The translations under genes were made by a program, and so were the position numbers. Under the pieces are notes generated by a model. That model was not told where the DNA came from, did no database searches, and saw only the letters and a list, made by a program, of their open reading frames with translations. Below, piece by piece: positions 9,587 to 19,452 of a stretch of 64,000 nt of DNA (position 1 is the first letter of the stretch; each line of letters opens with the position of its first letter). Location: the NCBI RefSeq assembly GCF_031624495.1, contig NZ_JAMQOP010000002.1, positions 806,001-870,000 on the forward strand, in the 5' to 3' direction. This stretch comes from Halogeometricum sp. S1BR25-6 (GTDB taxonomy: Archaea > Halobacteriota > Halobacteria > Halobacteriales > Haloferacaceae).

Positions 9587-9789
9587 ACCGCTCTCGACGA
9601 AACGCGTCTCGCGGTTCCCGGGCCGCTCCGCGAAGGAATAGATTCTCCTCCTGACATGACCGAACCCGTGAAAAACACTTATCCGACTCTCCGATGACAG
9701 AATGGCATGCGTTCGCACGCCACAGTGTACGGTGGGTCGAACCACGTTCGAACACCGCGTCGTCGCTCGGGGCCGGGGGTTGAGACGGT

Positions 9790-11490
9790 ATGAGTGACGC
9801 CGGGAAGGGGCGAATCGAGGAGTTCCGAGAGGAGATCGACCCCACCGTCTTCCTGTTCGGTGCGCTGCTGACAGTGGGTGTCATCGTCGCGTTCTTCGTC
9901 AGTCCGAACGCGGTCGAGAACGGCATCTCGTCGCTGAACGACACGCTGCTCGGGATGTTCAACTGGGCGCTCCTGCTGATCGTGTTCCTCGTGGTCGTCT
10001 TCCTGCTGTTTCTCATCGTCGGTCCGTGGGGTTCGATCAAACTCGGCGACGTGTCTCCCGAGTACAGTTTCTTTTCGTTCTTCTCGATGATCTACTCGGC
10101 GGGATTCGCCGCCGGCGTGGTGTTCTGGGGTCCGACCGAGGCGCTTTTCTACTACGCGAGTCCCTCGCCGCTGTTTGGGGGCGTAGAGGGGGGTTCGGCG
10201 GAGGCGATGACCATCGCCGTCCAACAGACCATGTTCCACTGGGCGCTCCCCCAACTGGCCGTGTTCACCATCATGGGAATCGCCATCGGGTACTTCGCGT
10301 ACAACTACGAGAACGTCCCGCTTCGCGTCTCCTCGGCGCTGACGCCCATCATCGGCGCGGACAACCTCGACGGTCCGGCGGCGAAAGTCGTCGACATCCT
10401 CGCCGTCTTCGCGACCATCGGCGGGGTGGCGACGTCTTTGGGCTTCATCGGCAGCCAGTTCGTCACCGGGTTGGACTACCAGTGGGGAATTAGCATGGGG
10501 AACCTCGGCATCCTTCTCGTGGTGACGTTCATGACGCTGCTGTTCACGACGTCGATGGTGCTCGGCGTCGACAAGGGCATCCGCCGGCTCTCGAACTTCA
10601 ACATGATTCTCTTCGTCGTCCTCATGGTGTCGACGTTCCTCGTCGGCCCGACGCTGTTCTTGCTGCTGCTCGGCACGCAGGCGTTCGGCGGGATGCTCTC
10701 GGACTTCGTCTCGATGAGCCTCTTCACCGGGGCGGGACCGATGGGCGCCGGGAACCCGGAGGCCACGAACTGGATGAACGCGTGGACGGTGTTCTACTGG
10801 GCGTGGGCACTCTCGTGGTCCCCGTTCGCGGGCCTGTTCATCGCCCGTATCTCCAAGGGCCGCACCGTCCGCGAAGTCGCGTTCACCGGCATCGTCGCGA
10901 CGTCGGCGGCGACGATTCCGTGGTTCACGTTCGTCGGCGGCACCGCGGTCTGGGCCCAACACAACGGCATCGCGGACTTCGGCGCCGTCATCTCCGGCGA
11001 GGCGGGCGCGGAGGTGTCCGGCTTCATCCTCTTCGAGGCGTTGCAGTTCACGCTGAACATCGGCGGCGCTTCGATGACGCTCCCGGTGGGCACGCTCCTG
11101 ATGTACATGTTCCTCATCCTCGTGACGACGTTCTTCGTCACCTCGGCCGACTCCTCGACGCTGGCCGTCTCGATGATGACGACCGGGGGCAAGGCGCGAC
11201 CGTCGACCATCAACCGCATCTTCTGGGGCGTCGTCCTCGGACTGACCGCGGCGATACTGATGATTCTCGGCGGCACGGGAAGCGCGAACACGCTTCAGCA
11301 GGCGGCAATTATCACCGGCACGCCGTTCGCCTTCGTCTGTCTGCTCGCGTTGCTCTCGCTGATACGGGACTTCGGGTCGAACTACGGCCGCGTGCTCCTG
11401 CAGGAGGAGACGGTCCTCACGGGGTCGAGTCGAAAGCGAAAGTCGGACGCTCCCGGGGCCGGCGACCCGGCCGAATCGGACGACGACTGA
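9790..11490 (+). CDS. BCCT-family transporter (betaine/choline/carnitine type)
   Basis: 566 residues with about 12 membrane helices. The family's tryptophan-rich signature appears as FYWAWALSWSPFAGLFIARI followed by SKGRTVREV, and the early FFSMIYSAGFAAGVVFWGPTE segment is also diagnostic. BCCT carriers import quaternary ammonium osmolytes such as glycine betaine, usually with sodium, which suits a halophile facing osmotic change. The cytoplasmic C-terminus is short and charged. The gene stands alone. It converges on the GH43-like gene, with TATTTTATC between them as a possible shared terminator. Confidence 0.93.
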   Translation: MSDAGKGRIEEFREEIDPTVFLFGALLTVGVIVAFFVSPNAVENGISSLNDTLLGMFNWALLLIVFLVVVFLLFLIVGPWGSIKLGDVSPEYSFFSFFSMIYSAGFAAGVVFWGPTEALFYYASPSPLFGGVEGGSAEAMTIAVQQTMFHWALPQLAVFTIMGIAIGYFAYNYENVPLRVSSALTPIIGADNLDGPAAKVVDILAVFATIGGVATSLGFIGSQFVTGLDYQWGISMGNLGILLVVTFMTLLFTTSMVLGVDKGIRRLSNFNMILFVVLMVSTFLVGPTLFLLLLGTQAFGGMLSDFVSMSLFTGAGPMGAGNPEATNWMNAWTVFYWAWALSWSPFAGLFIARISKGRTVREVAFTGIVATSAATIPWFTFVGGTAVWAQHNGIADFGAVISGEAGAEVSGFILFEALQFTLNIGGASMTLPVGTLLMYMFLILVTTFFVTSADSSTLAVSMMTTGGKARPSTINRIFWGVVLGLTAAILMILGGTGSANTLQQAAIITGTPFAFVCLLALLSLIRDFGSNYGRVLLQEETVLTGSSRKRKSDAPGAGDPAESDDD

Positions 11491-11521
11491 AGCGACGCCG
11501 GCGAAGCGAGCGGACCCTATT

Positions 11522-12670
11522 TTATCTCCTCGGCGTTTCGGGACGGAAACGACTCGCACCCGAGGTGTTCCCGCCGGCGCGCGGAACCGGCGCGGTCCGC
11601 GAGGGCGTTCCCGACCGCACCCGCGGCCACCCGTCGCGCCAGTCCAGTCGGTCGAGCATGGGGACGCGTCGGGGGACGTCGCCGTTCCCCGTCCACGGGT
11701 TCGAGCGCTCGTAGGCGTGATAGAGGAGCCAATCGTCGCCGGCGTGGTCGCGCACGACGGCGTTGTGTCCGGGGCCGGCGAACGCGTCGTCGCCGCGGAG
11801 GATAGTCGTCCCTGACGCCTCCGTCAGCGGCGTCCCCTCCCGGTTCCGATACGGCCCACGGAGCGACTCGGACCGCCCGACGACGACGTGGTAGGTGCTG
11901 TCCGCGCCGGCGCAGCAGGTGCCGCGCGACCCGAAGAAGTAGTAGCGGCCGTTCCGTTTCACGAGGAACGGCGCTTCGACGCCGTCGCCGGCTACCTGAA
12001 ACGGGTCGTCCGCGACCGAGAGACCGTCCGGCGCGAGGCGGACGCCGTAGATACCCCGCTTGCTCCCCCAGAACAGGAACGGCGTTCCGCCCTCGCGGAC
12101 CAGGCAGGGGTCGATGGAGTTCGGCACGCCGATTCCGTCGCTCCTGAGCAGTTCGCCGCGGTCCTCGAACGGTCCCGCCGGCGACGGCGAGACGGCGACG
12201 CCGATGCCGGGGTTGGGGTCGCCGAACCGCGCGTACGAGTAGTAGAGGACGTACCGTCCGCCGAAACGAGCGGCGTCGGGCGCCCACAGCCCCAACCCGT
12301 CGGCGTCCCGCCAGTCGGGCATCGACGCGAACGCCGCGCCGGCGTCCGACCAGTTCACGAGGTCGGTCGACCGGGCGACGGGAATCAGCCGCGAGGACTC
12401 GCGCGCGCCGCCCCACGGATGGTACGTCGCGTAGGCGTAGAAGGCGTCGTCGGCCTCGACGACGGTGGGGTCCGCGAACACCTCCTCGAACACCGGGTTC
12501 CGGTACGTCGCGTTCGGGCCCTCCCGCGCGTCCTCACCGTCCTCGCTCGTACCCGTTCCCGAGCGTGCGGACGTCGCATCAGAGTGTTCGGGCGTAGCGC
12601 CGTCGAGACAACCGCCGCTCACGGCGGCGACAGCGGCGAGGAACGCCCTGCGGTCGACGGTGCGGTGCAC
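11522..12670 (-). CDS. Glycoside hydrolase family 43-like secreted lipoprotein
   Basis: 382 residues. The N-terminus has a twin-arginine motif DRRAFLAAV and a lipobox ending SGGC, so the protein is probably exported by Tat and lipid-anchored. The mature part is a five-bladed propeller of GH43/GH62 type: NPVFEEVFADPTVVEADDAFYAY (catalytic Asp in ADPTV), WAPDAARFGGRYVLYYS, SIDPCLVREGGTPFLFWGS, and a late Glu in GVEAPFLVKRNGRYYFF. These enzymes cleave arabinan, xylan or related side chains; the substrate is not predictable. The GTG start at 12670 begins the signal peptide. It is divergent from the DUF389 gene. Confidence 0.85.
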   Translation of the reverse strand: MHRTVDRRAFLAAVAAVSGGCLDGATPEHSDATSARSGTGTSEDGEDAREGPNATYRNPVFEEVFADPTVVEADDAFYAYATYHPWGGARESSRLIPVARSTDLVNWSDAGAAFASMPDWRDADGLGLWAPDAARFGGRYVLYYSYARFGDPNPGIGVAVSPSPAGPFEDRGELLRSDGIGVPNSIDPCLVREGGTPFLFWGSKRGIYGVRLAPDGLSVADDPFQVAGDGVEAPFLVKRNGRYYFFGSRGTCCAGADSTYHVVVGRSESLRGPYRNREGTPLTEASGTTILRGDDAFAGPGHNAVVRDHAGDDWLLYHAYERSNPWTGNGDVPRRVPMLDRLDWRDGWPRVRSGTPSRTAPVPRAGGNTSGASRFRPETPRR

Positions 12671-12772
12671 GAATCCGCGTAGCGGCGCGTCGGCAATGAA
12701 CCCGGCGCGGACCGTCGAGACCGTCCGTCGCAGGCCGACGGGGTTTTTGCACGCCGCTCGGAACGTTCGTGC

Positions 12773-14077
12773 GTGCGACTCGTACAGGTGATGGTGCCGA
12801 CCGGCAAGCGCGACACGATTCTGCAGACGTTGGACGAGGAGGGCATCGACTACGCCGTCTCCGACGAGACGAGCGGACGCGGCTACACGGCGCTCGTCTC
12901 GTTTCCCCTCCCGGCGCAGGCCGTCGAACCCGTGTTGGCGGAGCTTCGCGACGTAGGTATCGAGCGCGACGCCTACACCGTGGTCGTGGACGCCGAGACG
13001 GTCGTCTCCAAGCGGTTCCAGGACCTCGAAGAGAAGTACGAAGAGGAGAACGAGGACTCGGACCGAATCGCCCGCGAGGAACTCGCCGCCAACGCCAACG
13101 AGTTGGCGCCGCCGTTCCCCTCGTTCCTCCTGATGACTATCGTGAGCGCCGTGGTCGCCACCGCGGGCGTCCTCCTCGACTCGCCCGCCGTCGTCGTCGG
13201 GTCGATGGTCATCGCCCCGCTCGTCGGTCCCGCGATGTCGGCCAGCGTCGGCACGGTCATCGACGACCGCGAGATGGCGCTCCGCGGCATCAAACTACAG
13301 GCCATCGGCGTCGCCGTCGCCATCGCGGCGGCGGCCATCTTCGCCGTGCTGTTGCGTGCGCTCGGCATCGTCCCGATGACGGCCGAGGAGGTGTTCGCGC
13401 TCGGAGAGGTGCACGAGCGACTCGCGCCCGACGTCCTGTCGCTCGTCATCGCCCTCGGCGCGGGCGCGGCGGGCGCCGCTGCCATCTCCTCGGGCGTCTC
13501 GGCCGCCCTCGTCGGCGTTATGATCGCCGCGGCGTTGGTACCGCCCATCGCCGTCGTCGGCGTCGCCCTCGCGTGGGGCCACCCCGTCGCGATGCTGGGA
13601 CCGCTCGTTTTGGTCCTCGTGAACATCCTCTCCATCAACTTCGTCGCCCTGATGGTGCTGTGGCAGATGGGCTACCGCCCGCAACTGTGGTTTCGCGAGG
13701 ACGAGGCGCGGTCGGCGACGGTGTCGCGGGTGGCGACCATCGGCGCCATCCTCCTCATTCTGTCGACGGTGCTCTTCGGCGTCACCTACGGCACCTACCG
13801 GACGTCGACGTTCGAGCAGGAGACGCAGAGCGCCATCGTGAGCGACCTCCCGGAGGACGCCTCGCTCGTGTCGATGAACGTCGAGTACGAGGGCTTCCCG
13901 TTCCAGACGCCGAGTCGCGTCGTCGTCACCGTCGGCTACCCGCCGGGCGGTAACCCGCCGATGCTCGGCGACGATATCCGCCCGCTCATCGACGAACTCG
14001 CCCCCGAACCGCTTGGACCGCTCGGGAGCCGCGACGTGACCGTCGAAGTGCGCTACATCGCGGTCGACGACCCCTGA
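12773..14077 (+). CDS. DUF389 family membrane protein (TIGR00341-like)
   Basis: 434 residues from a GTG start. A soluble N-terminal domain (MRLVQVMVPTGKRDTILQTL, residues 1-110) precedes about six membrane helices that include SPAVVVGSMVIAPLVGPAM and LVGVMIAAALVPPIAVVG, both strongly conserved in DUF389. A soluble C-terminal tail follows from about residue 345. The function of DUF389 is unknown; a transport or sensing role is only suggested. The TIGR00341 subtype is the archaeal form. It sits between the divergent GH43-like gene and the SIMPL gene. Confidence 0.88.
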   Translation: MRLVQVMVPTGKRDTILQTLDEEGIDYAVSDETSGRGYTALVSFPLPAQAVEPVLAELRDVGIERDAYTVVVDAETVVSKRFQDLEEKYEEENEDSDRIAREELAANANELAPPFPSFLLMTIVSAVVATAGVLLDSPAVVVGSMVIAPLVGPAMSASVGTVIDDREMALRGIKLQAIGVAVAIAAAAIFAVLLRALGIVPMTAEEVFALGEVHERLAPDVLSLVIALGAGAAGAAAISSGVSAALVGVMIAAALVPPIAVVGVALAWGHPVAMLGPLVLVLVNILSINFVALMVLWQMGYRPQLWFREDEARSATVSRVATIGAILLILSTVLFGVTYGTYRTSTFEQETQSAIVSDLPEDASLVSMNVEYEGFPFQTPSRVVVTVGYPPGGNPPMLGDDIRPLIDELAPEPLGPLGSRDVTVEVRYIAVDDP

Positions 14078-14154
14078 ACGCGACCCTCCCCGGAGACTGA
14101 AAGAGTTCTTTGCGGTTACGTCGGCTTGATATCCTGAGCCGACGTGTAAGAGGT

Positions 14155-14907
14155 ATGCAACGTAGCTTCAGAACGTTCGTTCTCCCGTTCGCCGTCGCCG
14201 CACTCGTCCTGATGGCCGGCTGTCTCGCCCCCTTACAAGTCGACGGCGGGACCGGCCCCGCAAACCAAGTCTCCGACGCCGAGTCGGGGCGCAGCATCAG
14301 CGTCTCGGGGAACGGTGAGGTGACCGCCGACGCCGACCTCGCCGTCGTCACCGTCGCCGTGACCGCCACCGCGTCCTCGGCCGACGAGGCCCGCGGGCAG
14401 GTGGCCGCCGACTCCGAGCGGATGCGCCAAGCCCTCCGCGACGCCGGCGTCGCCGACGACGCGGTGTCGACCGCCTACTTCCGCGTCGGTCCGCAGTACG
14501 ACTACAGCGGGCAGGAGCGCAACATGACCGGCTACCAGGCCGTCCACGCCTACACCGTCGAAGTCGCCCCCGACGAGGCGGGCGAGGTGATAGACGTCGC
14601 CGTCGGCAACGGCGCCAGCGAGGTCCAGCAGGTCACCTTCACGCTCACCGACGAGACCCGCGCCGACCTGCGCGCGGAAGCCCTGAACGCCGCCATGGAC
14701 GCGGCCCGCACCGACGCCGACACGCTGGCCGAGGCGGCCGACCTCTCCATCACGGGCGTCCGCTCCGTCTCCACGACGGGCGGCTACCAACCCGTCGACA
14801 CCCGCGTCGCCTACGAGAGCGCCGACTCGGCCGGCGGGAGCACCTCCTTCGAACCCGGCCCGGTGACGGTGACCGCGACGGTCAGCGTGACTTACGACGC
14901 CGAGTAG
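14155..14907 (+). CDS. SIMPL (DUF541) domain lipoprotein
   Basis: 250 residues. The signal peptide MQRSFRTFVLPFAVAALVLMAGC ends in a lipobox (MAGC), so the protein is probably lipid-anchored outside the membrane. The rest is a SIMPL/DUF541 domain: RSISVSGNGEVTADADLAVV, VSTAYFRVGPQYDY, GYQAVHAYTVEV, and a C-terminal PVTVTATVSVTY. The family is periplasmic in bacteria, with poorly known roles linked to oxidative stress and signalling. The ATG at 14155 begins the signal peptide; longer versions would place basic residues before it. Confidence 0.88.
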   Translation: MQRSFRTFVLPFAVAALVLMAGCLAPLQVDGGTGPANQVSDAESGRSISVSGNGEVTADADLAVVTVAVTATASSADEARGQVAADSERMRQALRDAGVADDAVSTAYFRVGPQYDYSGQERNMTGYQAVHAYTVEVAPDEAGEVIDVAVGNGASEVQQVTFTLTDETRADLRAEALNAAMDAARTDADTLAEAADLSITGVRSVSTTGGYQPVDTRVAYESADSAGGSTSFEPGPVTVTATVSVTYDAE

Positions 14908-14932
14908 TTCGACGTATCGACGTCAACCCGCC

Positions 14933-15148
14933 TCACTCCGTCACCAGGTTTTCTCCTCGAAGAACCGCCGCCGACGCGGACGTGACGAGCAGAACGAGCA
15001 GGGCGACGTCCCGGAGCGACCGGAGCGTCACGCCCTCCGCGGGCAGGGTGAACAACGTCTCCCAGTGGATGAGGACGGCCCATAGAAGGCAGAGGCCCGA
15101 GAGAACGACGACCTCACCCCACGTTCTCCGTCGCTCGGAAAGCGACAT
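14933..15148 (-). CDS. Small two-helix membrane protein, unknown
   Basis: 71 residues from the ATG at 15148 (another in-frame ATG is at 15166). Two hydrophobic segments, VVVLSGLCLLWAVLIHW and DVALLVLLVTSASAAVL, suggest a hairpin membrane protein. The C-terminus is LRGENLVTE. I do not recognise a family. It converges on the SIMPL gene with 25 bases between stops, and its upstream side faces the end of the NOG1 gene on the same strand. Confidence 0.55.
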   Translation of the reverse strand: MSLSERRRTWGEVVVLSGLCLLWAVLIHWETLFTLPAEGVTLRSLRDVALLVLLVTSASAAVLRGENLVTE

Positions 15149-15227
15149 AATCTGGCGGCTCTTCATACTCGACGAACCCGCTCTGGGAGCGACAGCCGTT
15201 TCCGCGACGGTCGGGCCGGCACGACGC

Positions 15228-16202
15228 TCACTCCTGCCGCGACGGCGGGATGTCGGGCGTCCAGTCGACGGCGGCGACGGCCGCATCCAACACGTCCTCA
15301 ACGCCCTCGTCCGTCTCAATGCTCATGAAGTAGTCCGCCTCCGCGTCCGTCGAGCGGTCGCTCTTGTTGCAGACGGTGAGAACGGGCACGTCTCGCTCGG
15401 CGAACCGCGCCTCGACGGCGTCTCGAAGTTCCTCCTGCGCGTCGAGCGGGTAGCCGCAGGCGCCGCTGGCGTCGACGACGAACAGGACGGCGTCCGCGAG
15501 GTGTTCGAGGGCGCTGACGGCCTGCTTCTCGATGTCGTTCCGGTCCTCCTCGGGCCGGTCGAGGAGACCGGGCGTGTCGATAATCTGGTAGCGAACCCGG
15601 TCGTGCTCGAAGTGACCGATTTGAACTCCTTTCGTCGTGAACGGGTAGCGCGCGATTTCGTTCGAGGCGCGGGTGACGCGGTTGACGAACGACGATTTGC
15701 CGACGTTCGGGTAGCCGGCGACGACGATGGCTGGTTCGTCCGGGCGGATGTCGGGCAGTCCCTTCAGCGAGTCGCGCGCCTCGCCGATGCGGAGCAGGTC
15801 GTCCTCGACTTCCTCGACGATGTCCGCCATGCGAGCGAACGCCTGCTTGCGGTGTTTCCGCGCCGTGTCGGGGTTGGACTTCCGCATCTTCGATTGGTAC
15901 TCGCGGCGAATCTCGGCGACTTGACGGCTCGCCCACGTCACCTCCGAGAGACTCTTGCGGACTTCGTCCACGTCGACGATGGCGTCGGCGAGTTCGTAGT
16001 AGAACGGGTCGACGGTGCCGAAGTCGGGCCACTGGGTGACGACGTTCTCAAGGTTGTCCGAGAGGATGGAGGAGGCCGTCTGGAGCATCGACTCCTGGGC
16101 TTCCAACCCGGACTTCGCCCGACCGGACCGGGCCGCGCGCGAGAACGCCTTGTCGATAAGTTCCTCCGACCGCGGCGTCGTCGGAAGGGACTCGAAAATC
16201 AT
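15228..16202 (-). CDS. NOG1-like GTPase
   Basis: 324 residues. An N-terminal helical domain (about 1-155, starting MIFESLPTTPRSEELIDKAF) precedes a G domain with G1 VVAGYPNVGKSSFVN, G3 IIDTPGLLDRP and G4 VCNKSDRS. The combination is that of archaeal NOG1, which takes part in late assembly of the large ribosomal subunit. It is shorter than eukaryotic NOG1, as is normal in archaea. The ATG at 16202 begins directly at the conserved N-terminus. Confidence 0.92.
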   Translation of the reverse strand: MIFESLPTTPRSEELIDKAFSRAARSGRAKSGLEAQESMLQTASSILSDNLENVVTQWPDFGTVDPFYYELADAIVDVDEVRKSLSEVTWASRQVAEIRREYQSKMRKSNPDTARKHRKQAFARMADIVEEVEDDLLRIGEARDSLKGLPDIRPDEPAIVVAGYPNVGKSSFVNRVTRASNEIARYPFTTKGVQIGHFEHDRVRYQIIDTPGLLDRPEEDRNDIEKQAVSALEHLADAVLFVVDASGACGYPLDAQEELRDAVEARFAERDVPVLTVCNKSDRSTDAEADYFMSIETDEGVEDVLDAAVAAVDWTPDIPPSRQE

Positions 16203-16376
16203 GCTTCGTCCTATTCGGCCGAACGGTAAAAGCGCGTCCGTTCGGCGCTCGCGCGTCGTCGTGGCGACGAGTCGACGCCGAGTCCGCGGGTCGCCGGCCG
16301 TCCCGGACGGAGAGCGGGTGCCCGATACCGGTCGGCGGACGCGGGACTTTTGCCCGCGAGGAGTCTACCCGAAGAC

Positions 16377-16745
16377 ATGAACACGGACTGGCGCGCCGTC
16401 GGCGTCGGCTTCCTCCTGATACTGGTCGTCGGCGCCGTCGGCCTCACGGTACCGGTGCTCGGACAGATAGGCGCGGGTCTCATCGGCGGGTTCGCCGCGG
16501 GCTACCTCGCCGGCGGGGGCCTCGGCGACGGCGCGTGGAACGGCCTCCTCGCGGGGTCCGTCTCCGGAATCGTCCTCACCCTCCTCCTGAGCGTCCTCGG
16601 CGGCGCCCTCGGACTCGCCGGCGGCCCCCTCGGGGCGTTCCTCGGCGGCGCGGGCGTCCTCCTCGTTGGCCTGTTCGCCACCCTCCTGTTCGCCGTCGAC
16701 AGCGCGATAGCGGGCGCCGTCGGCGCGTGGGTGAAGGGGCGCTGA
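16377..16745 (+). CDS. DUF5518-like small membrane protein
   Basis: 122 residues, almost entirely hydrophobic and glycine-rich, with about four membrane segments (WRAVGVGFLLILVVGAVGL, GAGLIGGFAAGYLAGGG, SGIVLTLLLSVLGGALGLAG, LLVGLFATLLFAVDSAIAGA). The layout matches the haloarchaeal DUF5518 family, whose function is unknown. The start is the ATG at 16377, just before a conserved-looking NTDWRAV. It converges with the Tsr3 gene, leaving only 8 bases between stops. Confidence 0.75.
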   Translation: MNTDWRAVGVGFLLILVVGAVGLTVPVLGQIGAGLIGGFAAGYLAGGGLGDGAWNGLLAGSVSGIVLTLLLSVLGGALGLAGGPLGAFLGGAGVLLVGLFATLLFAVDSAIAGAVGAWVKGR

Positions 16746-16753
16746 GACGGCGA

Positions 16754-17293
16754 CTACTCGGACTCCCCGCGGTCCAGATACTCCTGTTGAATCTCGACTA
16801 TCTCCGTCGAGTTCGCGCAGTCTGCGTACCGCCGGAGGGGTTCCTCGTTCAGTTCCAAGAAGGTGTGGCCCCACGTGAACTTCGAGAGCAGGGCCTCGGC
16901 GCGGTCCGCGCGGCCGAAGATGCACAGCGCCGCGGCGAGCGCTTCCACCGTGGTTAGCTGCATCGGCCGCCCGAAGTTGACCGGGTTGGCCGCGACGAGG
17001 TAGGGGAGCGCACGGTGCTCGCCCGGCAGGGAGAACATCGCCTCGCCCGCCGACTCCCACGAGCAGTCGAGGGCGACGACGTTCTTCGCGTCGGAGTCGG
17101 CCGGCGAGAGCGCACGCTCGGCGTGCGGGTTGAGCACGACCCCGTAGGGCGTCGCCCGGTCCGAGCGGTGCAGTTCCGCGAGGTCGAACGACGCGAGTTT
17201 CCGGGCGGTGCACTTCGCTGGGTCGTCGTCGCCCTCGTAGCGGACGTGCACGCCGTACTCTGCCGACTCTCTCTCGGTCGTGTCCGCGGTCAC
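16754..17293 (-). CDS. tsr3: Tsr3: 16S/18S rRNA aminocarboxypropyltransferase (DUF367)
   Basis: 179 residues from the GTG at 17293. Family blocks are [72 protein letters not shown] and [20 protein letters not shown]. Tsr3 transfers the aminocarboxypropyl group of S-adenosylmethionine to a hypermodified small-subunit rRNA nucleotide. I prefer GTG 17293 to the further upstream TTG at 17320 because it matches the family length. A T-rich box lies about 25 nt ahead of it. Confidence 0.88.
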   Translation of the reverse strand: MTADTTERESAEYGVHVRYEGDDDPAKCTARKLASFDLAELHRSDRATPYGVVLNPHAERALSPADSDAKNVVALDCSWESAGEAMFSLPGEHRALPYLVAANPVNFGRPMQLTTVEALAAALCIFGRADRAEALLSKFTWGHTFLELNEEPLRRYADCANSTEIVEIQQEYLDRGESE

Positions 17294-17421
17294 GTCCGCC
17301 GGGAGGGGTCGCGCCGACAAAAGCGGTTCGTCGCGCCCGTCGGTCGGGCGGGACGGAACCGGACCGCCTTCCCCCGCGCCGCGACCGAAGGAGGCAGGGG
17401 CCTCGGGGGCGGAGACGGGGT

Positions 17422-17847
17422 ATGGACGCGCAGGACTCCGCGGAAGTCGGAGACGAGGCGAACGAAGCGCGGACGGACGGCGAGGCGGTCGTCCGAGGCT
17501 ACTACGAGGCTGTCGACGCCGGGGAGTACGACAAACTCGCGGCGCTGCTCGTCCCCGAGTTCGTCCACGACCGGCCCGACCGGACGCTGTCGGACCGCGA
17601 GACGTTCGTCTCGTTCATGCGCGAGGACCGTCCCGAGAAGGACACGAGACACGACGTGACGGCGGTGTACCGCGCCGTCGGCGGCGACGGAGACAGGGAC
17701 GAGGATGGGGACGTCCCGGCGGAGGGCTGGGTCGCCCGCGGCCGACTCGTCGGCGCGGACGGGCGCGTCCGCTTCGAGTTCGCGGACGCCTTCTCCCTGA
17801 GCGCCGACGGCGTGACGCGCATCGAGACGTTCGTCCGCGAGGGGTGA
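17422..17847 (+). CDS. SnoaL/NTF2-like fold protein
   Basis: 141 residues. After an acidic 20-residue leader it reads [21 protein letters not shown] followed by [20 protein letters not shown]. It ends [22 protein letters not shown], the cone-shaped alpha+beta fold of SnoaL-like polyketide cyclases and ketosteroid isomerase relatives. The fold binds small hydrophobic ligands, and no specific reaction can be assigned. The ATG at 17422 follows a purine-rich stretch. It converges on serS with 18 bases between stops. Confidence 0.8.
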   Translation: MDAQDSAEVGDEANEARTDGEAVVRGYYEAVDAGEYDKLAALLVPEFVHDRPDRTLSDRETFVSFMREDRPEKDTRHDVTAVYRAVGGDGDRDEDGDVPAEGWVARGRLVGADGRVRFEFADAFSLSADGVTRIETFVREG

Positions 17848-17865
17848 GTCGACTCGGTCGCCGAA

Positions 17866-19248
17866 TCAGTCGCGCTTGCCCGCGCCGACCGCCGACTCGC
17901 CGACCGGGTCGTGCCCTTCCATGGTTTCCAGACCGCCCATGTAGGACTGAAGCGCCTCGGGGACGGTGACGGTGCCGTCGTCGTTCTGGTAGTACTCCAG
18001 GATGGCGACGACGACCCGCGGGATGGCGAGGCCCGACCCGTTCAGGGTGTGCAGGTACTCCGCCGACTCGTGTCGCTCCGGGCGGTAACGCAGACCCGCG
18101 CGGCGCGCCTGGAAGTCCTCGAAGTTCGACACCGACGACACCTCCAGCCACCGGCCGCCCTCCTCGGGGCCGTCGTCCATGTCGTCGCCGGGCGCCCACA
18201 CCTCGATGTCGTACTTCTTCGCCTGGGTGAACCCGAGGTCGCCCGTGCACATCTCTAGGATGCGGTACGGGAGTCCGAGACGGCGGAGCACCTCCTCGGC
18301 GTCGTCCAGCAGTTCGTCGAACCGCTCGTAGGACTCCTCGGGGCGGACGAAGTTGACCATCTCTACCTTGTTGAACTGGTGGACGCGGACGATTCCTCTG
18401 GTCTCGGTCCCGTGCTCGCCCGCCTCGCGCCGGAAGTTGGGCGTGTACGCCTGGTGTTTCACCGGCAAGTCGTCGTTCAAGAGAATCTCGTCGCGGTACA
18501 TGTTCGTGACCGGCACCTCCGCGGTGGGGAGCAACCACAGGTCCTCGTCGTCCCACTCCTCCTCGTTGGACTCGCCGATGCGGTAGGCGTCGTCGGTGAA
18601 CTTCGGGAACTGGCCGGTGCCGACCATCGACCGCGAGTTGACCGGAATCGGCGGGAAGACGTCGACGTAGCCCTGTTCGCGGTGGACGTCCATCATGAAC
18701 TGGATGAGGGCGTGTTCGAGGCGCGCGCCGTCGCCCTTCGCGAAGTAGAAGCCGCCGCCGGTGACCTTCGCGCCGCGTTCGAAGTCGAGGATGTCGAGGT
18801 CCTCGCCGATGTCGTAGTGCGGAATCACCTCGTCGGGCAACGCGCGCAGGTCGTCGAACCCCTCGCGGCGACGTTCGACGTTGTCCGACTCGTCGTCGCC
18901 GACGGGCACGTCCTCGTGCGGAATCTGCGGGAGTTCGAGCAGTTTCTCCTCCAACTCGGCTTCGAGTTCGTCCGCGCGCGACTCCACCTCGCCCAACTCC
19001 GATTTCAGCTCTTGGGAGCGCTCGATGGCTTCCTGCGCCTCTTCGTCCTTCCCCTCGGCCTTCAGGTCGCCTATCTTCGAGGACGTCTCGTTGCGCTCGT
19101 GCCGCAAGTCGTCGCCCTCCTTCTTCAGCGACCGCCACTCCTCGTCCACTTCGAGGACGCGCTCTAAGTCCACGTCCTCGATGCCCTTGTTCCGGAGCGC
19201 CTCCCGAACCGTCTCCGGGTTCTCGCGGAGGAACTGCCTGCTTATCAT
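17866..19248 (-). CDS. serS: Seryl-tRNA synthetase
   Basis: 460 residues, standard length. The N-terminal MISRQFLRENPETVREALRNKG and the long coiled-coil arm (about residues 30-105) bind the tRNA-Ser variable arm. Class II catalytic motifs follow: motif 2 NFRREAGEHGTETRGIVRVHQF and motif 3 around GLAIPRVVVAILEYYQ. It charges tRNA-Ser in the cytoplasm. A T-rich box (GGTTTTTGCG on the minus strand, about 19271-19280) lies about 27 nt before the ATG, consistent with a leaderless mRNA. Confidence 0.95.
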   Translation of the reverse strand: MISRQFLRENPETVREALRNKGIEDVDLERVLEVDEEWRSLKKEGDDLRHERNETSSKIGDLKAEGKDEEAQEAIERSQELKSELGEVESRADELEAELEEKLLELPQIPHEDVPVGDDESDNVERRREGFDDLRALPDEVIPHYDIGEDLDILDFERGAKVTGGGFYFAKGDGARLEHALIQFMMDVHREQGYVDVFPPIPVNSRSMVGTGQFPKFTDDAYRIGESNEEEWDDEDLWLLPTAEVPVTNMYRDEILLNDDLPVKHQAYTPNFRREAGEHGTETRGIVRVHQFNKVEMVNFVRPEESYERFDELLDDAEEVLRRLGLPYRILEMCTGDLGFTQAKKYDIEVWAPGDDMDDGPEEGGRWLEVSSVSNFEDFQARRAGLRYRPERHESAEYLHTLNGSGLAIPRVVVAILEYYQNDDGTVTVPEALQSYMGGLETMEGHDPVGESAVGAGKRD

Positions 19249-19452
19249 TGCGCAGTGCTACTGAAGGGGGCGCAAAAACCGTGTCGCATCCGTGTCAGGC
19301 CAGGACGTGGGGGAGTGGCGGCGGAGTGTCGCTTCGTGCGAGTTCGGACGGCGGGGGCTTTCGAGGTGTTCTCGTCTGCTTCGCCGTTCACGCCGGAGCG
19401 TGATGATAGCCAGGAGCCGAACGCTTTTCATCGCGCGCGTCGGCCATCCGCC

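Noticed and set aside
9679-11559. 626-codon minus-strand frame opposite the BCCT transporter
   Set aside because: Composition is Arg/Glu/His-rich without motifs, a mirror of the transporter gene on the plus strand.
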